From Exophiala sp. HKRS030 (taxonomy: Eukaryota; Ascomycota; Eurotiomycetes; Chaetothyriales; Herpotrichiellaceae), in contig JAHWDD010000003.1 in NCBI GenBank assembly GCA_023897205.1, positions 1,057,665 through 1,121,664 on the forward strand: 64,000 nt of DNA, written 5' to 3'. Positions 11,029-21,801 of this stretch are shown piece after piece (position 1 is the first letter of the stretch; the number at the start of each line of letters is the position of its first letter). The translations under genes were made by a program, and so were the position numbers. The notes below the pieces were generated by a model. It saw only the letters and a program-made list of their open reading frames with translations, ran no database searches and was not told the origin of the DNA.

Positions 11029-12502
11029 TTATCCCTTTTTGACTCGGTTTGAACTTTCGGGGATGGGTTTCCCTTTGCACTTGCCACCGGACATGTGGCC
11101 ATTGCGTGCGGTGGTCCTGGTGAACTCGGTGCCACAGTGAGGGCAAATCGCCTTGGTTGCGCTACCAGACTTCTCCCGCTGGTGTCGAAGCAGGTTGCTA
11201 AATGTAGAAAATTGTCTTCCGTTGCAGCCGTGGTCCCAGCATTGCGGCTTCGGCCGAGATGGCATTATCTCAATCTCCGCAGGCGAAGATTCCAAGGTCG
11301 ATGGAACAGGCGGAAATGGCTGCATCGTGGCCCCGATAGATTGCAATGGTTGCTGGCCATGTGACGGGGTGAGATAAAGTGCGTTGGATGACTCGGGCGT
11401 GGGTAAACTCATTGCAGATCCGTGTGATGAGGTTCGTCCAACGGGGTAGAAGTTCTGCTGCATCTCCCCTTCGCCTTGGGCCAAAGGAAAATCTGTACCC
11501 TCTTGATTCCCAACGTTCGCTTGGATGTGAGAACCAAAATAACCTCCTTGTTGCGGAAAACTAGGTAATGGTGGCGACATATGATAGGTAGGTATTCCAT
11601 ACATTTGCGCCATACCGGGTCCACTTTGTGATCGCATGCCTGTCATGGACGGGAGAGATTGGGATTGATGCAGGGCATTTTGCTCGGCAGCGTAGGACAG
11701 TAACATGTCGCCTCGGCTGTGGCTGCGATCACGCATAGTGTTGGTCCTGTTGTGCCGGATAGGGGTCCGATCGTGAGGTACGGGTGCCACCAAGCCTGAC
11801 TGCGGTGAATGAGAAGATCGTCGCCGAAACGCAACCTCGGAATTTGCGGTTGGAGGAGATACCATAAGATGTGATTGTCTCGAGTCTCCAGGGCTGTACG
11901 AACCATGGCTCGATGGTATCGTCTCATATTCTGTAGCGAGTCAGTCGGTTCAGTATGTACAAGTGGCCGGGTCGTCCTTACGATGGTATGAAGATGTCAT
12001 GTCGCTATGATATGGAAACTGTTGAGGAAGAAAATGTGCCGGTGGCGCTGAAATCACTTGAGTTGCCATCCTAGATAAGCCAGTCCAGTTAGTCAAAGCG
12101 CAAAGGAGGAGGGAACTCTCCCAAGGCAAGTACTGACCCTTGCTGCGGCAAAGAGAATTGAGTGACACCGATTGATGGAACAACCGCCTGGAGAGGTCGA
12201 CCTTGTGTCGGGTTCTGAACCCAAGAAAATTGGGGGCTTGTATGATTGAAGTGTTGTATCTGTGAATTTCCTCCCCGTTGAGAGCGCAGAACGTTGTTGC
12301 TGCCAATGCTTGGCCTGGTTGTTTGATGTTCCGGGTAATATGACAGGACCTGAGGGCCGTCTTGCCCACTCACACTCGAAGCCTGAGCGTCGCTATGCGC
12401 TGTGCTATGCGGTCTACTAGACGAGCGATCCAGCTTAGAGGGCGACGTCGAGAAGAAAGACGAAGTCGAGTGTGATGAATTGAGGTTCGCAATGTTGTCG
12501 GT
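11029..12502 (-). CDS. C2H2-like zinc-finger protein, 5' end unresolved
   Basis: A probable nuclear DNA-binding protein. Three exons can be traced: open coding from 12502 to 12138, then 12070-11982, then 11930-11029. The introns are 67 and 51 bp (donors GTCAGT and GTAAGG, acceptors CTAG and ACAG, a CTAAC branch in the first) and the phases join correctly. Most of the protein is Ser/Pro/Gln-rich and disordered. Near the C-terminus sit two Cys/His units: CWDHGCNGRQF with LRHQREKSG, and CPHCGTEF with HMSGGKC, resembling degenerate C2H2 fingers in fungal proteins. The last residues are basic. An in-frame TAG lies at 12503-12505 and no ATG precedes 12070 in frame, so at least one upstream exon is missing from this model. 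The alternative is a start at the ATG at 12069 (MATQVISAPP). Confidence 0.7.
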
Positions 12503-15500
12503 CTATCCACTCGAGCCTGCTATTGCAAGCTCGAGAACACGAATGTCTCCTGCTTTCTTGAATGATGGTTGGCTCGAAATGGATGGTGGTCTTGATTGAC
12601 AACGAAGGATGGGGAGTCGGCGGTAGATGTACCCCTCGAAAAGGCCCGGGTTCGCTCCGATCAAATAAGTTTTCGAAATAGTGCTGCTTTTATCCCCCCT
12701 ACTGGGACTTCCGCGCCTGCTGATGGCAGCGATGGTGTAGATGACGGCGGAATTAGATGTTGACCGGGATTGGTGTTCAATGGACCTCTGTATATAATGC
12801 CGTCCGGGAACGGGGGTTGATGGTGGGGAAAGGTGAAGGGTAGAACGATGAACTCGAGGCGGATACGATGGCAATAATGGGCTTGATCTGAAGGGAGAAA
12901 CCCTCGGTGGCCACCCTTGGCTGTGGTTAGCGTAGCCCTACGGCTTTCGTGCGCTATGACTACTCGTAGACTGAGTTCGAGCCTGTCTTCGGGGGCCTGA
13001 GGAGTGCGTGCAGGTGCAACCCGCGGATGTGGCTCGGACCTTCTTATGAAGCCTGACCTCACAAATGCATATCCCAGGGGGATGGATTCGAGATGATGAT
13101 GACGGGGTGGCCGATCAAGGGCAAGTATCAAGGGGCCAGGAGGTTCTTTGGACTTGGGTAGGCGGCAACGAGAGCAATCGGCAATGGTATGGCTAGGAGT
13201 GGTGTCGCACGACCTGGGTATTTGGGCCAAATCTGAGCTGGGTACATATCCGCTGCCTATGGATCTGACCTGTTGAGTCTAGCTCGCGGACCGGGGTTAT
13301 GGAGTGTAGAGCCAAAGGTACAGCAAGTGGTAATGTGAGGTCAAGGACGTACAGCATTGGAGCACACGTAGACACCGAGAAAACGTGGAGCGCAACGAAG
13401 CAACCAAGGTACTTGCAGCATAGCCCACATCAACCCAATGACCACGAGGAGCCGAGCTACCTCAGCCACGGTCAGCACTGCTTACTTACATAACCTCAAC
13501 AGGGTGGGGCCATACACCGGCGTCCACACCAGCATACATTACCCAGTCTGGTCATCTTTGAATACGGCTGTGGTGGTCATGCAGTATCGGTCTTGAAATA
13601 ACAGCCAGAGCGCATTATCATGCCTCTATGGTTGAAGGATGTGCCATAGGGCGACGGAAAATTCCTAACATCCTCGAGCGGGCTCGATGGTTGCTAGGCC
13701 GGATGAGGACGAAGTAAGCAGGCGCTTTTTCTGCCTACCACAGCCTGGTGGATTAGTATGGAGAGGAGTCCGAAGGTTCTCACGCGGAGCACGTTGGCGT
13801 ACAAGACACACCTGCTCCCGATTCGGGTTGTCGCTCAGCCTCGGGGCTCGCATTCTAACATTGTCCAAAGTCCATGCGAGAAGTGTATTTGCCCCAGCTA
13901 CAAAGCTATGCTGCTGGAATGAGATTGCCGGACCTCGTATGTTTCCGGTGCCGTCGTCGTCCCTTCGCCAACAACGATACTAAAACTCGTCGGCAGGTCC
14001 AAGGCTGTTTTAGGAGTCGCAGAAGATGCTCTATGGGGAAAGACGCAATACTGGTGTCATTGGTGACGCAAAAATGCCATTCTTTTTGGCCTTATTGGGC
14101 GACGGGACGAAGATCCCGAGTGGTTGAGTGCGCTTCACAAGGTGAGAAAAGAGGCCGCAAGAAAAGGGTTGGACAAATCTCGCCCCCAAAGGTCGACGTC
14201 GGCCGTCGTAAATCTGAAACTCCGATCGAGATACGATGATTGGTCCGTTCGTGTGCTCGAAGGTCAACGGCCACTTGGCGAGAAGCTGCACATTCCGATT
14301 GAATTCATACTTAAGTTAGTAACACTCACTACTCCGTGCTAGTTAGCGACATTTATCGAATGGAGCTTTTCAGGTCAAGTAGGTCGTTCCGGTCAGCTCA
14401 CTGCGCCGATTCATCATCACCGGAGGAGCCTCTCTCACTTCCCAGTCGGTCTGCAATTTTGCGATTCAACCAATCCGGTGCTCAGAGCCTGTTCAAAGCA
14501 TTCAAGCTCCTCGCTCCGGCAAAGGTACATCATCATTCTAGTGATGCATAACATATACGAGCATCAAACTACAGCAGTAGTCTGGTGCTGGCGGCCGTCA
14601 TAGTTGCAATGTGCAGCTACAAAGGGCAAAGCTAGCACTCGTAATGAAGCGTTCGATGCTCCACCGGGCACAAGGTTCCAAGAAAAGCTGCCGTGGGGTG
14701 CCCTGTCAACAGTAGACGCCTTGGGCTTGATCCTTTTGTAGATCCCGTATGCTTTATTTCGAGCGTTATACGAAGAATCACAGTGGTGAGCACCGTACGG
14801 GACTTTCCCCACAACACCAACACAGGTCCCGTCCCTTGTGAGCCACACACCAAGCCACCACACTTATTCAGACTTTGAAACCTGGTTCACAATTGACATG
14901 ACCGACATTCCGCTGGTTGCTAACCTATTTTCTCGCCGGTGGAGGATGCCGCTGGTGAAAGCGAAATTTTGGACCGCGATGGGACTTCAGCCGCACGCTA
15001 TATATATGAAGTGAAATGTTTGACATCATCAGTGTCTCATGAAAACGCCCATGCGATACGAGTACCCGTTGCCCGACGCCGATCTCCTGAAGCGTGATAC
15101 TTCAGCAGATGTTCGCTGTTTTCCCAATATACGGACATTTGGCAGGAGGTGTGAGATATATGGTATAAGGCCCACGCTTCGTGAAATAGAACCCTGTCAC
15201 AAGGGACGGAGCCAACACGGGCCGCGATTTCATTGCACGACGGCCGGAGCTGAGGTTCTTTTCAGGAATCCCTTCGCACAGTAGACGTTGTAACGTGTCC
15301 CTCTGGTCCGACAAGAAATTGCTGCTGCAACGAGGTCTGTGTGACTGATGGAAGATAGTCATACTTTGGGCAACCACGAAGACCCGAAAGGGCGGAGAGA
15401 GGTGATAGTTTGCGAGACACATACCTGAGCATTTGCTTATCATTTGATTGACGTGGTTGTAGAGTTGAGGTTGAACACGAAAACGTCCACGCCCACGAGT

Positions 15501-16166
15501 TGCTGTCCAAGTTGATACAGTAGGACTCCAATGGCGATCACTTGCTCTACCACAGGGAGCATATACCAACCACCAGTGCCTCTCTTCCGACACTCGACCA
15601 GAATCGTGAGCACATACGGCACATTGTAGTCGCAGAAATGTTGGTGCTTTACTTGGACGAGTACGGGCAACAGCCAAATGGAGAGGACAGTATGGCTTGT
15701 AAAGGTCAGATATGTAGGCAGGTTTGCTGACTAACTTAGGCATCACCCGGGGGGCACATGACTTTGGCCTATGACGAAGTGTGTCGCCTGTCGCATTGTC
15801 ACCGGCCTCCAAACTTCCCCCAAAACAGACCAAAACTACCAGCAAAACACCAGTCATCCAACGGCGGCTGGCCCGGTCACTCTCACACTGTTTTCTCCTC
15901 TGATGCCACGTCTTCAATCCCAGCCAACCACTCAAATCTACCACCTGTCCTTCCAAGCTCTTCGTCCATCTAGAAGCGCGTTTGTACAAAAAGGAGGGGC
16001 TGTTTGCTGAAACCGTTAAATAAAGCCGGAGGGAAAAGACCCCATCGCGGGGCTTTCTTCGTCGCAGCAGCCATTTAGCCCCTTCATCTTCTTCTCTCGA
16101 GACTGATTTTTCGACAAAGCAAGGTCAACGTCGTCTTGTGTGTCTGCGCACCCGCTCGCTGGCATC
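12503..16166. other. 3.6-kb tract, no gene supported
   Basis: It must contain the 5' end and promoter of the zinc-finger gene, but on the - strand the first ATG triplets upstream of 12503 are near 13070 and 13247, and neither gives an obvious exon. Several frames are open for 100-295 codons (the longest is 15989-15102 on the - strand), yet none has recognisable domains. A TATATATA sequence lies near 15000 without a clear gene behind it. About 150 bp before the Pkr1 start is likely that gene's leader. Confidence 0.45.
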
Positions 16167-16700
16167 ATGGCTTCATTTTTCGAGGAACTCTGGAATTCCA
16201 TCTTCACTCCAGGTCCCACGCCGACTCTCCTCGTTGCAACAAACGCCGCGTTTGCAGCTTTGCAACTCCTCCTTCTGATCCTTCTCCTCGCCACCTACTC
16301 GATTCACTTCCTTATCTTGTCTGTACTCTGCGGTGGGCTCTGGTATTCTATCAACTGGTTTGCAACTGAGGTTTCCAAGGCACGAGAGGCAGACAAGGCT
16401 CAAGTGAAGAGATCCAAGAGTCCAGAAACCGAAAATGCGAGCGACACAGAGACCGAAGGCCCTCCGACGTCTTCTTCGGCACCTACCGAGCCGCAGTCGG
16501 CCAAAACTACGGCGGTACAAGCGGGACAAGGACAAAGGCACGAAAAGCCTAAACAAAAGTCTCCAACCTTGCTAGAGCCACGAGCGACCGACGGCGTGGA
16601 AGCAGTTCGGAGACGGCGAAGCCTTGGTGAAAGCTCAGGTTATATCAGTACGGACAGCGAATGGGAGAAGGTGTCAGAAGGGGAAGAGAAAGGGAAATAA
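16167..16700 (+). CDS. pkr1: V-ATPase assembly factor Pkr1
   Basis: A 177-aa, intron-free ER membrane protein. Known role in yeast: Pkr1 works with other assembly factors in the ER to build the membrane (Vo) sector of the vacuolar H+-ATPase. The sequence shows the family's highly conserved start, MASFFEELWNSIFTPG followed by TPTLL, then two hydrophobic helices (FAALQLLLLILLLATYSI and FLILSVLCGGLWYSINWF), together residues 1-73. A charged, disordered C-terminal half follows, ending in SEGEEKGK, which is variable in fungi. I chose the Met at 16167 rather than the in-frame Met at 16140 because the family begins exactly there and its context (ATCATGG) is a good Kozak match. Confidence 0.93.
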   Translation: MASFFEELWNSIFTPGPTPTLLVATNAAFAALQLLLLILLLATYSIHFLILSVLCGGLWYSINWFATEVSKAREADKAQVKRSKSPETENASDTETEGPPTSSSAPTEPQSAKTTAVQAGQGQRHEKPKQKSPTLLEPRATDGVEAVRRRRSLGESSGYISTDSEWEKVSEGEEKGK

Positions 16701-17464
16701 TCGGTTACAAGCGAACCTCCCCAAGGGCTAGATCACATACTATTGATGATTCATGTCAAACAGCGAACGCAACGGACGAGAAGGGTACGTGACACGAATG
16801 AGTTGAACAAAGACTATATATCCCAAGATACCCCCCCAGCTAAATGAAATTCTGAAAGTATTCTCGATATTGTACCTATGACAGCCTCTGTGCATATTTC
16901 GTCTGCCATAATCTGTACGGGGGGGTTGAGTATCTACCTGAGGTACATGGACATCAAGGGCTAGTACTCACAAATTTCAATTGTTAGACATCCCAAGTAC
17001 AGTTTGACTCCGTTATATCCAAGGCAAACACAGTCAAAGGCAAAGGAGTACGTGGTGCCCGCGGCCCTCCACAGAGGCCCATCTAAGCACGGCTAGTGAT
17101 GCTCGACCGAGTTTACTTACAGTAGTACACCCTGCTTTGGCCTGGTTTCATTGGAGACTCGGCTCGGGGATTAACACCAAGCCGAGTATTTTCTTCATCC
17201 AGACTACAGTGTTGACAATTTATATTTCAAAGCAATTTTACAAAGTTCAACATCACCACAGCTATGATGGGGGTTCAGACCTCCGACCCCGATTCTCATG
17301 GGAATATGACAGTCGCGGTATATATTCGAGCAATGTGTCGTCGTTTCAGTGGACGAAACCCCGAATGTCCTTCAATACAAAAGATTTAGATCCCACGGAT
17401 ACTTCAAACGTCGCAAGCAACAGTAACAAGCACTCAGCTCCTACCTAACCAAAAAAAGGACAAG
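16701..17464. other. intergenic with promoter of the MDR oxidoreductase
   Basis: No gene is visible. The right end holds a TATA-like element and a short A-rich leader directly before the ATG at 17465 (AAAAAAAGGACAAG). Confidence 0.55.
17319..17326 (+). promoter_or_regulatory. TATA-like element
   Basis: TATATATT lies about 139 bp upstream of the MDR oxidoreductase ATG, a usual fungal TATA distance when the 5' leader is short. This is a sequence match only. Confidence 0.4.
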
Positions 17465-18645
17465 ATGCCTACCAATTTTGCAGCATGGATCCCAGAGGCC
17501 AAGGCCAAACTGGTGGTAAGAGAAGCTCCTTACCCTTCGACAGGAGTCGGCGAAGTGGTTGTCAAGAATGCCGCAGTTACCATTAACCCCATCGATTGCA
17601 AAGTCCAAGAACTGGACCTTTTCAAGTTCAAATATCCAATCGTCCCTGGTTGTGAAGTTGCTGGAGAAATCGTCGAGGTTGGCAGCGGTGTGACTGGACT
17701 TTCTGTCGGTCAGAGAGTGATCGCGTCAGTCCTTTCCCCAAAATCAATCACCATGTGGTATTGGTTTCGTTGAGGTGGAAGGAGCACGCTGCTGACCGGG
17801 CTATGACACGGACAGATCTTGCGATTCCTACGTACAGCGGGCGCCAGATTCAGGAGCTTTCCAAGAATACTCTGTCGTCAAAGCTGCAATTACTGCTCCG
17901 ATCCCAGACTCATTGAGTTACGAGGCCGCCTCTGTCCTACCAATTGGATTGTCGACCGCGGGCAGTGCGCTCTTTCTGCCGAAACATCTCGGCCTTCCTG
18001 TGCCGTCACTGACTCCGAAACGCATCGAAGGAGTGATCCTCGTTCTGGGAGGCAGTTCTTCCGTTGGCTGCAACGCCATTCAGCTTGCAAAGGCTGCCGG
18101 AGTAGAAGTCATTACAACCGCTGGCAAACACAACTTCGAATTGGTCAAATCCCTCGGCGCTGCACGAGCCTTTGACCGTTCTGCTCCAGACACAATCAAC
18201 GACATCCTCACCTATCTGCGAGGCAAGAAACTCCTGGGCATTGTCAATGCGATTGGTGACAAAGACACGGTTGCAGCCGCAGTTGAGATCTCGGTGGGCA
18301 GTGGTGGCGGGGCGTCGGTCGTTAATACTGTTCCCGTATTCTGGGAGTTGGATCGCAAGGGCGTCAGCATTGAACAAGGTAAGTACTGAGAATAAAATGT
18401 CTGCACCACTGGGGAGATAAATCTGACATTGATGGTTTTGCATAGTCTTCGGTCTAGCCATGGTCGGCACCGGAGTGGACAAGGCTGTCTGGAAAAATTT
18501 TCTACCTCAAGCTCTCGAGCAGGGGAGGTACCTCGCAAAGCCAGATGCGCTGGTCGTGGAAGGTGGACTGGAGGCTATACAGACGGCTATTGACAGATAT
18601 AATCAAGGTGTTAGTGCACAGAAGGTGGTTGTCAAGCTGGATTAA
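17465..18645 (+). CDS. zinc-type MDR oxidoreductase (enoyl reductase/CipB-like)
   Basis: Three exons, 17465-17724, 17816-18378 and 18446-18645, give 340 aa with perfect phase (donors GTCAGT and GTAAGT). Medium-chain dehydrogenase/reductase fold: a GroES-like N-terminus with NPIDCKVQE and PGCEVAGEIVEVG, followed by the NAD(P)-binding half with LVLGGSSSVGCNAIQLAKA near residue 190 and the ITTAGKHNFELVKSLGA strand. The zinc ligands of classical alcohol dehydrogenases are absent, so it probably acts as an NADPH-dependent quinone or enoyl reductase, like fungal ToxD/CipB-type proteins. The substrate is unknown. It has no metabolic neighbours, so it is not obviously part of a cluster. Confidence 0.88.
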
Positions 18646-19476
18646 CCTTAGGGCATCGAAGATTATATTCGTGGTACTGAATACTATACGGAGTAATCAT
18701 GGAAGACGAGGCTCGGTGGAAAAGGACAAATGCATAAACAATGGGGAGCGTTTAACAACTTTACTGAGGATCCTCCTGCTCCTATTTTCGGAGCATGGAG
18801 TATAGCTACCTAGTAACCTACAGACTGTCTATCTAAATAGTCCGATTCTTGAAAACTTTGGTCTTTAAAAGGTACCGAGAGCCCGAAGTTTCATCTTTAC
18901 TATACAAGTATTTTAGTAAATCCGTACCCAAGCTACGGAGTCTATGGTTTGGTTTCAACATAGGACGGTTGCTGCCATGAACAATCTGCAGTAGACCGGG
19001 TCGGTAGGTCGAGTACCTCTGTACCCTGAGGTTTAGAATACTCCAATTCTCCGTATATTGCAGTGACAACCACTGCAATGGTTTTGATTACCCTGTAAAT
19101 CACTGTTCGAGTACGAAACCAATGTCTCTCGGTGTTTTTCCCCCCTGGCCTTGGTTAAGGATCATGTAGTTGTCTAATGTGGAGTGCTTGCAAAGATCTT
19201 CCACCACTGCTCAGACGCCAAGTGTCACCGCCTGACAGTGATACGCGAGCCAAGGTGTCACAGGGTTTGGAGACAACTCCATGTACTGTATTACTCCCTG
19301 TAACCGGGGAGCTTTTTTTAACACCTGGCTCACTAGTACAACCCCAGATATAAAAAGCTGCCCGAGGATTCTAATAAGACCTCACCCGTATCCTTTTTTT
19401 GTCTCTCGATTTCTGTGTCTCTGATGATTTTCTATCCTCATACTGCTCTAATTATTCCTGGCCTTCTCTACTCACC
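18646..19476. other. intergenic with promoter of the zinc transporter
   Basis: No coding sequence. It holds one exact TACGGAGTA motif (18687), related near-copies close to 18934 and 19048, and a TATA box followed by a T/C-rich tract just before the transporter ATG. Confidence 0.55.
19349..19355 (+). promoter_or_regulatory. TATA box of the zinc transporter gene
   Basis: TATAAAA lies 128 bp upstream of the ATG at 19477, followed by a pyrimidine-rich tract (about 19390-19420) typical of strong fungal promoters. Confidence 0.5.
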
Positions 19477-21252
19477 ATGTTCAACCTCACCAAACCTCAA
19501 CGATTGATGATCATTATCGGAATATCGTTTTCCTTTTTCCTTGCGGAAATCGGAGGTGAGTTTCGAACAACCTCAACTGCACTCGACAGGAGGTCCCTTG
19601 TTCCCTCCCCGCCCAAGAGGGAAAAAGCCTCGCCAACCGTACCAAAGACTCCGATACGAAGACCACAGAGTAACTAATGTTCACCCCCTGTCTTAGTCGG
19701 GTTCTACACAAAGTCGTTGGCTCTAGTGGCTGATGCTTTCCATTATGTAAGGAATTCAACTTTCAGTGATTTTTCCGCGCTGCGAAGATGAGATTGCTAA
19801 CTTTTTGCGTTTTGTGTGTCCTAGTTAAACGATCTGGTTGGCTTCGTTGTGGCATTTGTTGCATTCAAGGTAAAACATTCCCCAGTATCTCTATCCCTAC
19901 TCCGTATATGTATGGGATTTGCTCCCTATACTCCCTATACCCCCTGTTACCCCTGTACCCCTTATGGAATAAGCTAATCGAAACTTTTTACCAACACAGA
20001 TCTCAGAACGAAGTCATTCTCCCAAAGAACTTTCCTTCGGTTGGCAGAGAGCAAATCTCTTGGGTGGCTTCTTCAATGGCGTCTTCCTACTTGCATTGGG
20101 TGTTAGTATCTTTTTGCAAGCGGTGGAGAGATTCATCGACTTGAAACGTAAGACTACCTTGACCTTTTTTTGGACATGACACGACACGACACAACACAGA
20201 TAGCTCACCGTCATCGTAGGAGTCGAGAATCCTAAGCTTGTTTTGATTGTTGGATGCGTTGGCTTTGGTCTTAATGTCATCAGCGCCGCCTTCCTACACG
20301 GTATGTTGAGTCTGATGAGAGAGCGATGCGGCGAATCTAATTCAATAAACAGAACACGACCATGATGTTCACCAGGCTGTGAATCAGGGTATTGGTGCAA
20401 CCAGTGACGTTGATATGGGTGCGGTGAACGTAAGTGGCTCCTGCGTGCTGGAAGTCTGTCTTTTGCAGAATACTGACGTGGCCATACTCGTACAGGCCGG
20501 ACATAGTCATAGCACTCACCGCCATGAAGATTCCACCAGGTCTACAAAAAAAGGCCACGATCATGATCTCGGCATGATGGGTGTTTTGTTGCACGTCATT
20601 GGCGATGCTGCCAACAACGTCGGCGTCATTATTGCTGCTGCAGTCATCTGGAAGGCCAAGTATTCCGCAAGGTTCTACGCCGATCCAGCTGTTAGTATGG
20701 CGATTTCATTGATGATCTTGTTCTCTGCCATCCCGTTAGGTATGTGTTTAACATCCACCCCTTTGGTGTTTCCCCTCTGACAATATGTAGTCAAGAGAAC
20801 TGGCGCCATCCTCATGCAAACTGTTCCTCGAGGATTGGATCCCAACGATGTGAAACATGACATCGAAACGGTACGTGTCCATTCTTCCCCCCCGAAAACA
20901 AAATCGAGGCAATCACTCAGTAGGGTTGCAGATCGATGGTGTACTAGCAGTACATGAACTGCATATCTGGCGCCTGAATCAGCAAAAAGCAGTGGCTTCG
21001 GCTCATATTGTTGTGTCCGACGAGGCCATGGCGGATTTCATGACCCTTGCTAGCACAATTAAAGAGTGTTTTCATGCCTATGGCGTCCACTCGGCTACTC
21101 TTCAGCCGGAGTTGCTGGCGCCAACACAAAGTGCTTCTGGCGCCGAGAGTCAGCCAGTAGGTGAGGGACTGAGGCGTAGGAACGCTGAGGATGCCTCTTG
21201 CATGCTGGGTTGTGGAGCGACTCTATGCGAGGATTTGACATGTTGTGGTTAA
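19477..21252 (+). CDS. zrc1: CDF zinc transporter (Zrc1/Cot1 type)
   Basis: Nine exons: 19477-19555, 19697-19746, 19825-19869, 20000-20147, 20220-20300, 20353-20429, 20496-20739, 20791-20870, 20932-21252. All phases close, giving 374 aa. Known role: a proton-coupled antiporter that loads zinc (or cobalt) into the vacuole for detoxification. It has the six-helix cation diffusion facilitator layout. The metal-site motifs are both present: HYLND in TM2 (H-x3-D, with ADAF just before) and HVIGD in TM5. The cytosolic loop between TM4 and TM5 is His-rich (EHDHDVH, GHSHSTHRHED, GHDHD). The C-terminal domain carries AVHELHIW, conserved in the family. Unusual: a Cys-rich tail (six Cys in the last 19 residues, ending CC followed by Gly), perhaps an extra metal-binding end. 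Confidence 0.93.
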
Positions 21253-21801
21253 CACTCATATGAGAGCAATATTTTTTGGCCGCAAAGCGTCATCTCAAGT
21301 CGTTTGGGACATTTTAGGTGAATGAAGTCACGCTATAGACTTGCATAGTTGTAATGTACTTCATGTGCCAGATGTGGTCGAGAGGAAACGAAAATGAGTT
21401 GGGAATGTAGAATGGTGAAGGCGCTTTGCCGAGTCAGGAGCGTGATGTCACATGCAACGATTGACTCGCTGCTTCGCGCCTCTGTCCGTCTTGTTAGTGA
21501 CTCGTGGTCAAGTTTGTCCGGAATGACTCAAGTCACAGACATATCTCTTTCTACGAGTACGCCTGACTTCTCTACGAGACTGCCATGTGCTTGACCGAGA
21601 CTCTCAAATCCAGAACATAACTAATTCGCACCAAAAGACCTCTCGTTCATCAATAGCAAAAATGTGCCTTCGTCTGGCCCAAATGCTCTACTACTCTCAC
21701 ACAATAACCCGTTCATTATCGATATTACGGCTGGTGTTACGGCAGAATCTCATATGAAGGTTGAAAGAGGTGGATAGATTCACGCTGGTAATATTACAGT
21801 C
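21253..21801. other. intergenic, promoter of the GTPase gene
   Basis: No gene is supported. It holds a TGACTCA site near 21525 among otherwise unremarkable sequence. Confidence 0.5.

Larger units (their letters stand above)
8188..19906. repeat. eight exact copies of the 9-mer TACGGAGTA/TACTCCGTA
   Basis: Exact copies start at 8188, 9363, 9472, 9846, 9992, 10282, 18687 and 19898. The copies at 9992, 10282 and 19898 are in the TACTCCGTA orientation. All lie in intergenic DNA except the one at 19898, which is in intron 3 of the zinc transporter. One-mismatch forms lie near 10374, 14330, 18934 and 37397. There are no flanking terminal repeats that would mark a transposon. Confidence 0.7.

Noticed and set aside
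12503..13230. Open frames of 123 and 189 codons as 5' exons of the zinc-finger gene
   Set aside because: Neither begins with a real ATG, and no splice junction joins them in phase with convincing signals.
15102..15989. 295-codon open frame on the - strand with a hydrophobic stretch that looks like a signal peptide
   Set aside because: No domain resemblance, odd composition, and the other strand is open over parts of it as well. I judge it a chance frame.
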